DNA from: Sulfurospirillum sp001602955
GTDB taxonomy: Bacteria; Campylobacterota; Campylobacteria; Campylobacterales; Sulfurospirillaceae
Assembly (NCBI GenBank): GCA_001602955.1
Contig: LVAC01000006.1
Coordinates: 1 to 64,000 of the forward strand
DNA length: 64,000 nt
Reading direction: 5' to 3'
Shown here piece after piece: positions 34,672 through 44,053 of this stretch. Both the position numbers and the translations under genes were made by a program. The notes beneath the pieces were generated by a model. The model was not told where the DNA came from and searched no databases. It was given only the letters and a program-made list of their open reading frames with translations. Within the stretch, counting starts at the first letter, position 1; every line of letters begins with the position of its first letter.

Positions 34672-36431
34672 CGCCATCGAATCGTATAATGACTCCCGTG
34701 TGTCTGCTCGTAGTGCAACGTTCCTTTAAGTTCATCGTGTATTAGCCGTTTGACTAAAGAGAGCCCGAACGAATCGCGTTCATCATCCCATTCAAAGCCT
34801 TTACCGTTATCGTAAATTTCTAAACAGTACGTTTTTTGCGCATAGGTAAGGTGGAGAATGATTTCCCCTTCATGTGCGTCAAAAGCGTATTTGAGCGCAT
34901 TGGTCACCAGCTCGTTGATAATCAAACCGCAATAAATCGCATGATCGATTGAGAGAACCACTTCGTCCGCTTCGATCACAACGGTAATGTTACTTTGCGG
35001 ATACCCTCGTTTAATCTCTTTAATCAGATCGTTGATATACACCGAAGCGGCGAGTTCCGAAATATTTTGATGCGCATGTAAAATCTCATGAATCTTACCG
35101 ATAGAGCGCACGTTACTCTCTGCTTCGACGAGCTTTGCCTTCCCGATAGCATCCAAACTCGGGCGCAACTTGAGTCGATACAAAGAGACGATAAACTGGA
35201 GATTGTTTTTAACGCGATGATGCAATTCCCGTATCAAAATGCGTTCGGTATCCAACGCTTTTGCCAATGCTTTGGTACGGTTGAGCCGTTTAGAGAGGAT
35301 AATAGAAAAAACAAGCCCTTCAAATACCATACTCATCTCATAAAAATAACAGTATACCCCATTCTTAGGAATGTACATACCTATATTGTAAAGTAAAAAC
35401 ATAAATGTCCCTAGGATATTTACGCCCCAACTCACTAAAAAATAGAGGCTATTTTCCTCTTTTTTATAGACAAGATAGACGGCAATGGCTAAGATATAAA
35501 GTAAGATAAAGCACATATAATAAATAATCACGTCAAAGATGATATCGCTTCCAAAAAGATAAATAAGCGCAAACCCTAAACATCCTAGAAAGAACCACTT
35601 GAAACTTCGATGGATTTTTGGGTAGCGTTCAAGGTGCATAAAATCTCGCACAAAAAACAATACTGCAAGGGTTACACCCATGGTATAGAGTGGTCCTAAG
35701 TAGGCATCAATATACGACCATGCGATCATGCCTTCATAGGATATACCACAAAGCTTCATAGCCGGGAAAAGCATACCCGTATAAGAGAGATCATTATAAA
35801 CCACCACACTCAAATAAAACACATAAGTAAGATAAACGCGTTCTTTTGTAAACAAGTAAATAAAGGCATTGTAAACAATGAGCGTTCCCATAACGGAAAA
35901 TAAAAGCGTTAAAATCAACTGCCTGTCTAACGTTTTTTTCCATAAAACGGCTTCACTCTCCGCATGAAGGTGAAAGTACGTCGCACAACTGTTAGTGAGT
36001 ACCTTAAGATAAAATGTTCGCTCTTCTAAAGAATTGAGTTGTATTGGGAAAAAATAATCAAATATATCACTATACTCCGTTCTATACAAAACTCCACTTT
36101 TTAAAATATGACCTTGGTCATCATATAAAATAACACTATCAAGCATCGAGTTATTGACATGTAAGAAACGTTTCACCGTTACGGCGCTTTCATTTTTGAG
36201 GTTGAAACGCACCCAAACCGCTTCATCGGCTAAATACCCTTGGCTGATAAAAGATGACATGTAAGGCTGAAAGACCTCTTGCGGCGGCACGTCCGAGACT
36301 TCAAAGTTTGCACCTTTTTCGAGGTAGATTTCGGCGTGTTCCAGTAACGAGACGTTATCGCTCTGCCCTATATCGATCGAAGCCGCCGATAAAGAAAGTA
36401 CCCACAGACACCACACAAAAAGTTTTTGCAT
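34668..36431 (-). CDS. 7TMR-DISM sensor histidine kinase (HisKA_2 type)
   Basis: The product has 587 residues. A signal peptide is followed by an extracytoplasmic 7TMR-DISMED2-like beta domain (~25-165, VWVRFNLKNES) and seven membrane helices (~175-380). A HisKA_2 phosphoacceptor stretch, ELHHRVKNNLQFIVSLY, lies near residue 400, and an HATPase domain follows (NELVTNALKYAF, DNGKGF). The membrane portion (about 35,300-36,150) is AT-rich and CpG-poor compared with both ends of the gene. DISMED2 domains are thought to bind carbohydrates or other ligands. The gene is divergent from the Slam/vWA operon. Confidence 0.9.
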   Translation of the reverse strand: MQKLFVWCLWVLSLSAASIDIGQSDNVSLLEHAEIYLEKGANFEVSDVPPQEVFQPYMSSFISQGYLADEAVWVRFNLKNESAVTVKRFLHVNNSMLDSVILYDDQGHILKSGVLYRTEYSDIFDYFFPIQLNSLEERTFYLKVLTNSCATYFHLHAESEAVLWKKTLDRQLILTLLFSVMGTLIVYNAFIYLFTKERVYLTYVFYLSVVVYNDLSYTGMLFPAMKLCGISYEGMIAWSYIDAYLGPLYTMGVTLAVLFFVRDFMHLERYPKIHRSFKWFFLGCLGFALIYLFGSDIIFDVIIYYMCFILLYILAIAVYLVYKKEENSLYFLVSWGVNILGTFMFLLYNIGMYIPKNGVYCYFYEMSMVFEGLVFSIILSKRLNRTKALAKALDTERILIRELHHRVKNNLQFIVSLYRLKLRPSLDAIGKAKLVEAESNVRSIGKIHEILHAHQNISELAASVYINDLIKEIKRGYPQSNITVVIEADEVVLSIDHAIYCGLIINELVTNALKYAFDAHEGEIILHLTYAQKTYCLEIYDNGKGFEWDDERDSFGLSLVKRLIHDELKGTLHYEQTHGSHYTIRWR

Positions 36432-36534
36432 CGCTTATCCACGTTTTTTCCGAAAAGTATACCTTTCATACGATAAATTTATCAAAAAATCGTACATATT
36501 AAAAAATATAACGGGACACGTAACGCAGCGATAC

Positions 36535-36540
36535 TACAAT
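36535..36540 (+). promoter_or_regulatory. -10 box of the Slam/vWA operon
   Basis: TACAAT (in ACTACAATATAAG) 37 nt before the ATG of the barrel protein; GAGGGG is the ribosome site. Confidence 0.5.
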
Positions 36541-36576
36541 ATAAGACGAATATTTTATGACAGAGGGGCAAGTTCT

Positions 36577-37881
36577 ATGAAGAGGGTTTCGTATCGAAAG
36601 ATAATGGTTTTAATGAGTTTAGTAACACTGAATCTTCTTGCACAAGAAGATAAAAGTATTTTGGTGCGTTCGCAAGAGGCTTTACAAAACGATCAACCGC
36701 AAATTGCTTACGAGTTGTTAACACCTGCATATGCGGACAAATCGCTTTCCAATCAAGGACTTTTTTTACTGGGGATGTCGGCGAAAGAAACGGGCAAATT
36801 AAAAGAGAGTGAAGCCTATTTTTCCGAATTGCTCGAGAAAGAACCCAACGCCCTACGCGTTAAGCTTGAGTTAGCCGAAGTGTATTATTTGGAAAAAGAC
36901 CAAGCAAAAGCAAAACGTCTACTTCAAGACGTCAAATCGGCAAATCCTCCGGCGAAAGTCGGCGAGAATATCGATCGATTCTTAGCGACTATCGACGCTT
37001 CGTCTCCTAAAAAATGGAACGCTTACGTCGGCGCAGGCTACATGTACGATACCAACGCCAATCAAGGACCGAGCATCGACTCCGTATTAATGTACGATTT
37101 GCCGTTTACCCTCGATCAAAATGCAAAAAATACGCGAGATTGGGCGTTAACGCTTAAAGCGGGAGCGGATTATAGTTATGACATGTCAGATGAATGGTCA
37201 TGGCAAAACAGCATCGGCGTCAGCACGATCGACTACCGCAAAGTCAATACGTACGACTCGACCAATCTCTCCCTTTCGACGGGGTTTGGGTATAAAGAAG
37301 GCGATTGGACGTTTGCTCTGCCTTATGTCGTCAATCGCATTAAGATCGGTCATGACAAAGATTATTACTCTTTTAGCCACGGTATCGTACCGCAAGTCAG
37401 TTATGCGCTCTCCCAAGAACTTTTACTTATCTCCAGCCTTGCGCTTCAAAAGAAACACTACTACGATAACAACGATAGAGACGGTACCGCCATCACATTT
37501 TCGCCGTCTTTGCGCTATTTAGTAGATAACCATTCGTACGTTACGTTCGGAGGCTATTTAGGGCATGAAAACTCGGGCGTCCAAACTTTTGAAAACAACT
37601 CTAAAGGCGTCAACGTCGGTTATTTTAATGCCATCAATGCCGAGTGGAGCATTTATATCTCTCCAAGCTATAGCAAAACCGATTACGACGGCATCGAAGC
37701 GGCATATGCCACGGGAAGAGTCGATAAACGTTTTGACGCAACCACCAACCTCAACTACCAAATCCAAGAATGGGCGGCAAACGTAACCCTCTCGTACACC
37801 TACACAAAAAACAGTTCCACCATCGACATGTACGACTATAACCGTCAACAAACAATGCTAACGTTGACCAAAAATTTTTAA
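36577..37881 (+). CDS. Slam/SlipAM-family outer membrane protein (DUF560, type XI secretion)
   Basis: The 434-residue product has a signal peptide (cleavage near LLAQ) and a periplasmic TPR-like region (~25-140: GLFLLGMSAKETGKLKESEA and RVKLELAEVYYLEKDQAKAK). The rest is a C-terminal beta-barrel (~145-434). Its opening NAYVGAGYMYDTNANQGP, and alternating strands ending in an aromatic residue (LTLTKNF), fit the surface lipoprotein assembly modifier family. These proteins move TbpB-like or soluble cargo across the outer membrane. The next gene, 22 nt downstream, encodes a protein with a matching cargo domain. Confidence 0.8.
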   Translation: MKRVSYRKIMVLMSLVTLNLLAQEDKSILVRSQEALQNDQPQIAYELLTPAYADKSLSNQGLFLLGMSAKETGKLKESEAYFSELLEKEPNALRVKLELAEVYYLEKDQAKAKRLLQDVKSANPPAKVGENIDRFLATIDASSPKKWNAYVGAGYMYDTNANQGPSIDSVLMYDLPFTLDQNAKNTRDWALTLKAGADYSYDMSDEWSWQNSIGVSTIDYRKVNTYDSTNLSLSTGFGYKEGDWTFALPYVVNRIKIGHDKDYYSFSHGIVPQVSYALSQELLLISSLALQKKHYYDNNDRDGTAITFSPSLRYLVDNHSYVTFGGYLGHENSGVQTFENNSKGVNVGYFNAINAEWSIYISPSYSKTDYDGIEAAYATGRVDKRFDATTNLNYQIQEWAANVTLSYTYTKNSSTIDMYDYNRQQTMLTLTKNF

Positions 37882-37903
37882 CATTAAAAACTAGGGGCAA
37901 ACA

Positions 37904-40900
37904 ATGAAAAATACAATGAAAAAAATAGCCATTTCAGCAGCGGCGTGCATGGTGTTGAGCGGAGGAGTATCGGCTGATATTATTGATCCAACTTGGTTTA
38001 TTGAACAAGGTATTGGAAATATGACAGCGATAGTGGAAGAATGGAAGGCATCTGACGAAAAAATCAAAGATATGGAAACTAAACTACGAAATAAAGAGAA
38101 AAATTTATCATCGACCAAAAAAGCAATTGAAAATAAGAACATTAAAAGCACTACAGAAGGATTGCATAAGCTTGAAAGCAGAGCATCAACTGTTGAAAAA
38201 AATATACAAACATTAACAAAAGATTTAAAAGGAACCTTAAACCTAAAAGCGACAACAACGCTTGTTGGTGGAGCTATTAATGCATACGATGCTGGAAAAA
38301 GTACCGGAGAGTTAGCCGCAAAAATACAAATGGGGGAAGCTAGTGTAAGAGATTATTTTAATACAGCACTTTCTGATTTAGCTTTAGCCCCTGTCATTGG
38401 ACCTGCTTTTGGATTTGCAAGTGCTTTCAACGATGTTGAACAAACCTATGAAGCTACATTAGACAAGAAAAGAGAAATCAATCAAAATTATTTAAACATG
38501 ATTCAAACAGAAGGAGAACTAGCAAAATATCTCATTCTCAACGGGGTTACCGACCGTCTTAAAAATCCATTTTATAGTGCGAAATTAGCAAATGCAAAAA
38601 ATGCGGATGAAATTGAAAGCATAATTCGTTTAGCAATAAATGAGAATAATCAGGCAATACAAAACTTGAGAAAAAGTATAGAACAAGATAAAAAATTCAT
38701 TCAAGCAAACATGAAAACAACACTTTGGGGAATTGAAGTAGAAGCAGATGTTATGCTGAAAAAAACATTTTTGAACAGTCTTGATATGTATGATCATATC
38801 GCTAGTGACTATCTTAAAAATCCTATGACAAACGAGCCATTATTATATGCATCTACTGCAATGGAAATAATCTATAACAATAATGTTGAAAAACTGAGAA
38901 AAGTAGTCAATCAAATTAAAGTTGATTTTGAACATAATCAAAAAACGACCAAGAGAGACAAAGTTGCATATGATATGCACGAAGTTGAAACACCTGTTGT
39001 ACTGCTTGCTTCCGCAAAAGAAAGCGACACTATGCCTCTGCCTATAATGGAATCATGGTCTTCCGATGCCTATTTGAAAGATGCGCTCTCTACCAAAGTT
39101 GTCGATACCACAAAAACCATCGAAACAACTCGAAAACTTGAGCTTGACCGATTGCTTGCCAAGCATGACGTCGATATTTTTCTCTTAGCCGACAACACCG
39201 GTAGTATGGGTGGACTCGTCGGTAGTGCTCAAACCAATGCACAAGCGATCTTAGATGCCCTACGCGCCGATAGCCGTTTTTCCAAAGTCAATGCGCAGTT
39301 CGGTGTCGGGCGTTACCTCGGAGATCCAAGCGAATACGGTGAAACGGCGACCTCATCCTATCAACTTCTCCAACCGATTACCAATAACGATACGGCGGTC
39401 ACGACCGCGATCAATCAATGGTATGCGTCAGGCGGCGGCGATTGGGAAGAAGGTAACTTTTACGCGATTCAGCAAGTCATTGATTCAGGCGCCCCAACCC
39501 CTCGCAATACTTCGCTTGCAAGTGGACAAGTAACCAATTGGAGAACCGGTGCTCAAAAAGTCATCGTCGTTTTCGGAGATGCACCTTCGTGGCAAAACAG
39601 TGTCAATGAAAAAGAGCTCAAAGCCTTAGCGATTGCCGCCGGAGCAAAAATAGTGTTCATCGACACTTCGGGAATTAACGTGGGACAAACATCCAACGTC
39701 TATGCTTCGACGTCGGGTCAACAAATGCAAGATGCCGCCGTTGAAATTGCCGATGCTACGGGCGGGTCTTATATGCGCTTAACCGACGTATCCAATATTC
39801 AAGATGCCGTTTTAAACGCTATTTACGATGCGGTCGCCGATAATAAATGGACGGGCGGCATGGTCTCCAAAATCGACAGTACGGTTTGGCGCGTACGAAC
39901 TCCTAGTAGCGTCACCGCGTCAAGCGACGCAAGCGGTAAAATCCTAACATTTACGCTTACCTATCCCAACCAAAGCGATAGCACCTTTAGCATCAATACG
40001 GCAAGTGCGGCACACGTCGTAGGAACGGAATATTATCAAGGTTCGATTAGCGACGCAACGTCTATATTTGGTCAAGATATGAGCGGTGCTTCCGTTTTTC
40101 ATGCCGACGGCGATCAAGATTTCTTTAGGTATATTTTGCAAAACGGTTCAAGTACGGTTGAAGGTTATTACGGCGAGCGTTTAAGCTCTTCTTCCAAACT
40201 TCCGACGAGCGGTGTTTCTAGCTACGATATTCGCGAACGAGTCGTTTCTCCTTATACAAAAACCTCTTATGCTTCCGATACGATGAAATTATTTGTCAAT
40301 TGGGCGACGGGTAAAGTGTATGGTTTTGATACGAACGCATTGATGGATAGTGCCGAAGGAACGGCGATTTTTGTCGGCGATATCGATCGAGCCGCCTTGG
40401 AAATTTCAGGCAAATATACTTTTAAAACACGTCGTTTGAGCGCATCTGAAAGCAGTAATCTACCCAGAGTCATCAAAGATGCTATGCGTGACACGACGAC
40501 GCTTCAACTTTATGGAAACGCTTATCCTAACGGTATGGGCGGAACATTCGGGGCGACGTATTACAGTGAAAGCGGTACGCCTTCTTTAAGTTCGATGATG
40601 ATGAGCGGGTATGTCAATACGAAAACCGTCGCAAAATCTTACACGCCAAGCGACGGTGAAATCTGGTCTGGACATGCGGTAGGTTTCGTAGCCAACCGTT
40701 CAACCGGTGCCGTTGCAATCGACGCTAGTACGACGACGGATGATGTACAAATGACGTTGAAACCTTCAACGGGAGAGGTTAAAGCGTCCATCACGGTTAC
40801 CGACGGATCGACCAATCGAACGCTTACGACGGATTATACCGACACAAACGTATACGTCAACCAAAATGCGTTCGTTGCGATGAAAGATTCGGGAAGCGTT

Positions 40901-41401
40901 CCAACCTATGCGGCAACGACCATGAGTGAAAATGATAGCTACAACTATCTATCATGGGGAACGTGGAGCACCGAACTCTCGGCTTCTAACAAAACGGTCG
41001 TAGACGGGTCACGTTGGATTGCGGGAACATTGACACCGACCACCTCAATGCCATCAAGCGGAACGGCAACCTATAACGGCACGGTACAAGGTATGAGCTA
41101 TGAAAGCGGCGCATTGAAAACCTTGAACGGTACGCATACGATGAATGCAAATTTTGCTAGCGGTACGATTACGGGTACGATGAACGTTAATTATGCATCA
41201 ATCGGCGCGTCTTATGCGACGACCAATTTAAATGCGGTCTCCATCAGCGGAAACGGCTTTGCAGGCGGATTGAACGGTACGGATAATACCGGATCGATCA
41301 AAGGAAGCTTTTACGGTCCTGCGGCTAACGAGATCGGCGGTACGTGGGCACTTTCCAAAACGGGTTCATCTGCCGCGGGTATTTTTGCCGGGAAAAAATA
41401 G
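37904..41401 (+). CDS. large exported von Willebrand A protein with C-terminal TbpB-like barrel, putative Slam cargo
   Basis: The product has 1165 residues. A Sec signal ends near VSAD; a cysteine in the h-region (SAAAC) is not a proper lipobox. Residues ~25-365 are helical and Lys/Glu-rich with coiled-coil character, encoded by AT-rich, CpG-poor DNA. Residues ~421-645 form a vWA domain with MIDAS motif DNTGS near residue 429. An unassigned beta-rich middle follows (~650-930). The last ~230 residues look like a TbpB-type 8-strand barrel: YNYLSWGTWS, SSGTATYNGTVQG and GSFYGPAANEIGGTWAL. That domain is the known Slam/T11SS targeting unit. A surface adhesin or ligand-binding role is inferred. 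Confidence 0.85.
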   Translation: MKNTMKKIAISAAACMVLSGGVSADIIDPTWFIEQGIGNMTAIVEEWKASDEKIKDMETKLRNKEKNLSSTKKAIENKNIKSTTEGLHKLESRASTVEKNIQTLTKDLKGTLNLKATTTLVGGAINAYDAGKSTGELAAKIQMGEASVRDYFNTALSDLALAPVIGPAFGFASAFNDVEQTYEATLDKKREINQNYLNMIQTEGELAKYLILNGVTDRLKNPFYSAKLANAKNADEIESIIRLAINENNQAIQNLRKSIEQDKKFIQANMKTTLWGIEVEADVMLKKTFLNSLDMYDHIASDYLKNPMTNEPLLYASTAMEIIYNNNVEKLRKVVNQIKVDFEHNQKTTKRDKVAYDMHEVETPVVLLASAKESDTMPLPIMESWSSDAYLKDALSTKVVDTTKTIETTRKLELDRLLAKHDVDIFLLADNTGSMGGLVGSAQTNAQAILDALRADSRFSKVNAQFGVGRYLGDPSEYGETATSSYQLLQPITNNDTAVTTAINQWYASGGGDWEEGNFYAIQQVIDSGAPTPRNTSLASGQVTNWRTGAQKVIVVFGDAPSWQNSVNEKELKALAIAAGAKIVFIDTSGINVGQTSNVYASTSGQQMQDAAVEIADATGGSYMRLTDVSNIQDAVLNAIYDAVADNKWTGGMVSKIDSTVWRVRTPSSVTASSDASGKILTFTLTYPNQSDSTFSINTASAAHVVGTEYYQGSISDATSIFGQDMSGASVFHADGDQDFFRYILQNGSSTVEGYYGERLSSSSKLPTSGVSSYDIRERVVSPYTKTSYASDTMKLFVNWATGKVYGFDTNALMDSAEGTAIFVGDIDRAALEISGKYTFKTRRLSASESSNLPRVIKDAMRDTTTLQLYGNAYPNGMGGTFGATYYSESGTPSLSSMMMSGYVNTKTVAKSYTPSDGEIWSGHAVGFVANRSTGAVAIDASTTTDDVQMTLKPSTGEVKASITVTDGSTNRTLTTDYTDTNVYVNQNAFVAMKDSGSVPTYAATTMSENDSYNYLSWGTWSTELSASNKTVVDGSRWIAGTLTPTTSMPSSGTATYNGTVQGMSYESGALKTLNGTHTMNANFASGTITGTMNVNYASIGASYATTNLNAVSISGNGFAGGLNGTDNTGSIKGSFYGPAANEIGGTWALSKTGSSAAGIFAGKK

Positions 41402-41446
41402 AGTTAACTCCCCTCTTTTCTCTTTACATGTAAAAATCATTCATTG

Positions 41447-41478
41447 CGGAAGGAAAAGAATTTCCTTCCGTGCTTTTT
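41447..41478 (+). terminator. intrinsic terminator of the Slam/vWA operon
   Basis: Perfect 10-bp stem CGGAAGGAAA (41447-41456) / TTTCCTTCCG (41461-41470), loop AGAA, followed by TGCTTTTTA. Confidence 0.8.
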
Positions 41479-41525
41479 AAAGCTTCCGATACCTTTTACC
41501 GTCTCAAACCAAAGCCTAAAGATGG

Positions 41526-41531
41526 TAAAAT
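41526..41531 (+). promoter_or_regulatory. -10 box of the diguanylate cyclase gene
   Basis: TAAAAT, 32 nt before the ATG; GAAGGG is the ribosome site. Confidence 0.4.
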
Positions 41532-41562
41532 CATACGGAATGACAGGAGATGAAGGGATGCA

Positions 41563-42780
41563 ATGCAACGAATGAAAGAGGTACTTTATACCTTTAACGC
41601 GCTTTGTTTAGGAGCAATTCTTCTAGGCTTCGTCGCGCTTTATTTTGAGCTGATTCCTGCTTACATGTACTATTTTTTATGGCAAAGCACCTTTGTTTTT
41701 TTAGGATTGGCATTGGCGTTAAGCGTCTATTTTAATAAAAGCAAACTCTTTGCATTACTCCTCTTCCCGCTTTTTTTCAACCTGATTTTGGCGTTTCCCA
41801 ATACGTTTTTTACCAAACTGAGCGGAACGGCGTTTTGGCACATCGTTCCTTTGAGTTGTGCTATCGGCTATTTGCTCTTGTATGCCTTGCAAGAAAGAGG
41901 ACTTTTTAGCGCATTCGGTGCGTTGCGTACCACGATTGCGATTGCGATTTTGGGGTTAAGCTATGCCGCTCTCGTGTATTTTTCGCCTGCACTTCAAACC
42001 GCACTCAACACGACGCTTTTACCCTCTTTTTTGCATCAACTGACCCAAACCAACGACTTTACGGTGATTATCGTCGTCATTGCGCTGCTTTTTATTTTTC
42101 TCGTCTCCTTGCTCTTTAACGCCTACACGCAAAAAGCACCTTTTTGGATGCTTGCCGCATTGTGCGTATCGTTTCTTTTTAGGCAAGAAGCGCACGGCTT
42201 TATCCTCTACTCTTTACTGGCTTCGCTCATTGCCATTAGCGCGCTGGTCAGAGACGCTTACACGATGGCGTACATCGATACCCTCACCGGTATTCCCGCA
42301 CGTAGAGCACTTGAAGAGCGTTTTTTGCATATCGGTTCGAATTATCTGCTAGCGATGGTGGATATCGACTTTTTCAAAAAATTTAACGATACTTTCGGAC
42401 ACGACATCGGCGACGAAGTGCTCAAAATGGTCGCCAAAGAGCTTTCGCAGGTAAAAAACGGCGGTAGGGCGTATCGGTACGGCGGAGAAGAGTTTACGAT
42501 CGTTTTTAGCGGTAAAAAGAGAGAAGATTGCATCATGGCACTCGAAGAGGTACGGGAGCGCATTTTTAAACGAGGGTTTGTCATTCGCGATCAAAACCGT
42601 CCCGAACAAGCACCTAAAAAAACGCCGACTCCCGTGAAGCCTAAAAAAGAACGTCTCTCCGTGAGCATCGGCGCGGCACAATCTTTCAAAGGTAAAACGC
42701 CTCACGAGATTATCAAACTAGCGGACGATGCGCTCTATAAGGCAAAAGAGAGCGGAAGAAATTGCTTGATTTGTGCCTAA
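41563..42780 (+). CDS. membrane diguanylate cyclase
   Basis: This 405-residue protein has about seven or eight membrane helices (~10-230) and a GGDEF domain. AYIDTLTGIPARRALEE, MVDIDFFKKFNDTFGHDIGDEV and YRYGGEEFTIVF are intact, so it should make c-di-GMP. No RxxD inhibitory site precedes GGEEF. A proline/lysine-rich insertion (PEQAPKKTPTPVKPKKE) interrupts the domain before SVSIGAAQ, which is unusual. It ends convergently with dapD at a shared terminator. Confidence 0.9.
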   Translation: MQRMKEVLYTFNALCLGAILLGFVALYFELIPAYMYYFLWQSTFVFLGLALALSVYFNKSKLFALLLFPLFFNLILAFPNTFFTKLSGTAFWHIVPLSCAIGYLLLYALQERGLFSAFGALRTTIAIAILGLSYAALVYFSPALQTALNTTLLPSFLHQLTQTNDFTVIIVVIALLFIFLVSLLFNAYTQKAPFWMLAALCVSFLFRQEAHGFILYSLLASLIAISALVRDAYTMAYIDTLTGIPARRALEERFLHIGSNYLLAMVDIDFFKKFNDTFGHDIGDEVLKMVAKELSQVKNGGRAYRYGGEEFTIVFSGKKREDCIMALEEVRERIFKRGFVIRDQNRPEQAPKKTPTPVKPKKERLSVSIGAAQSFKGKTPHEIIKLADDALYKAKESGRNCLICA

Positions 42781-42808
42781 AGCGAGCGGGGATTTTCCGC
42801 TCGCTTTA
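42778..42808. terminator. bidirectional terminator between the diguanylate cyclase gene and dapD
   Basis: 12-bp perfect stem TAAAGCGAGCGG (42778-42789) / CCGCTCGCTTTA (42797-42808). The TAA of the cyclase gene is part of the stem. dapD ends 8 nt further on. Confidence 0.85.
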
Positions 42809-42815
42809 GAAAGCG

Positions 42816-44036
42816 TTAGTGAAGGTCGCTGTTGAGTTTGATCTCGCGTTTGGAACGTGCGGCTTGAATCATTCCGTTGACGCTGTTTTGACGGAAATGA
42901 ATTCCGTTAAGTCCTGAGAGGTCTAAGCCTTTAAAGAAAACGATCTCTTCTTTGTCGGCTTTTTTCAAGTGTTTCGCTTTGGGGTTGGCTTCGATGATTT
43001 TAACGAGCTCTTTCGCGCTAACACCGACTTTTGTCCCCTCTAAAATCGCAATACCCGCATCGACGATACATGCATCTCCCAAAGGAATGCCCGTTACCGA
43101 GTTTGCGCCGAGCAAGGTGTTTTCGCCGATACTGACGGGATTGCCGTTGGTGCCGCTTAGAACGCCTAAGATGCTCGCACCGCCACCCACGTCGCTGCCT
43201 TTACCGACGACAACCGAAGAGCTGATGCGTCCCTCAACCATCACCGCACCCGTCGTTCCGGCATTGAAATTGACGTAACTTGCACCGGGCATAATGGTTG
43301 TTCCCGGATGTAAATGCGCTCCCATACGAACTTTACTTGCGTCTAGCACGCGCGTATTGTCCGCAGGAATGACATGTGAGAGGTAGCGCGGAAATTTATC
43401 GACCGACTCGATCATCGGATAATTACCGTAAAGCTTCATCTCGACTTCATGCATACGAAGCCATTCAAGCTCGATAGGCTGTCCGAACGACCATGCGACG
43501 TTTTCGAGTACGCCGAACGCTCCGGTAAGATTTAAAGAGCGTAAAGCGGCTTTACCCGTTGAAAGAGCGTAAAGTTTGAGGTAAACCGATTCGGGACTGA
43601 GCGGCTTATCGTCTTCAAAAATAAACACAATACGATACTCTTTTTTCAATTTTTCGGTCTGCGCAATCCAATCGAGTGTTTTAATCACTTGCACGTTTTT
43701 ATGTGCATCGCCGAATGCTTTATTCAGATAAGGCGTAAACGCGTTCATCGCATTTTTAACAAACTTTTTCTTCACGTCGCAAACGTATTCGCTTCCGCTA
43801 AAATCAATCTCGACGCCGCTTTCTTGCAACGCTGCGATCAAGATGGCCGCCGAACCGAAATTTTCGTTCCAGTTCACGACGGGAAACGTGGCTTGTAAAA
43901 TTTTATGCGGATTGAGTTGTCCGCGATCCACTCGAGCAATACCGAACGCAATCGGTTTTTTATACCCTTCTTGCGCTTCAATCTCGCCGACTAACGCTTT
44001 GAAATCGGCTTCGTCAACCGTCATACGTAATGCCAT
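42816..44036 (-). CDS. dapD: tetrahydrodipicolinate N-succinyltransferase
   Basis: The 406-residue product transfers succinyl from succinyl-CoA to tetrahydrodipicolinate in the lysine/meso-DAP pathway. The left-handed beta-helix is visible as hexapeptide repeats around GAHLHPGTTIMPGASYVNFNAG and SIGENTLLGANSVTG. The long N-terminal part is typical of the Campylobacterota DapD type. The order dapD-mrp-ispDF is the same as I recall in Campylobacter. It follows mrp after 17 nt. Confidence 0.9.
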   Translation of the reverse strand: MALRMTVDEADFKALVGEIEAQEGYKKPIAFGIARVDRGQLNPHKILQATFPVVNWNENFGSAAILIAALQESGVEIDFSGSEYVCDVKKKFVKNAMNAFTPYLNKAFGDAHKNVQVIKTLDWIAQTEKLKKEYRIVFIFEDDKPLSPESVYLKLYALSTGKAALRSLNLTGAFGVLENVAWSFGQPIELEWLRMHEVEMKLYGNYPMIESVDKFPRYLSHVIPADNTRVLDASKVRMGAHLHPGTTIMPGASYVNFNAGTTGAVMVEGRISSSVVVGKGSDVGGGASILGVLSGTNGNPVSIGENTLLGANSVTGIPLGDACIVDAGIAILEGTKVGVSAKELVKIIEANPKAKHLKKADKEEIVFFKGLDLSGLNGIHFRQNSVNGMIQAARSKREIKLNSDLH

Positions 44037-44053
44037 ATCTCTTTATCCTTTTT

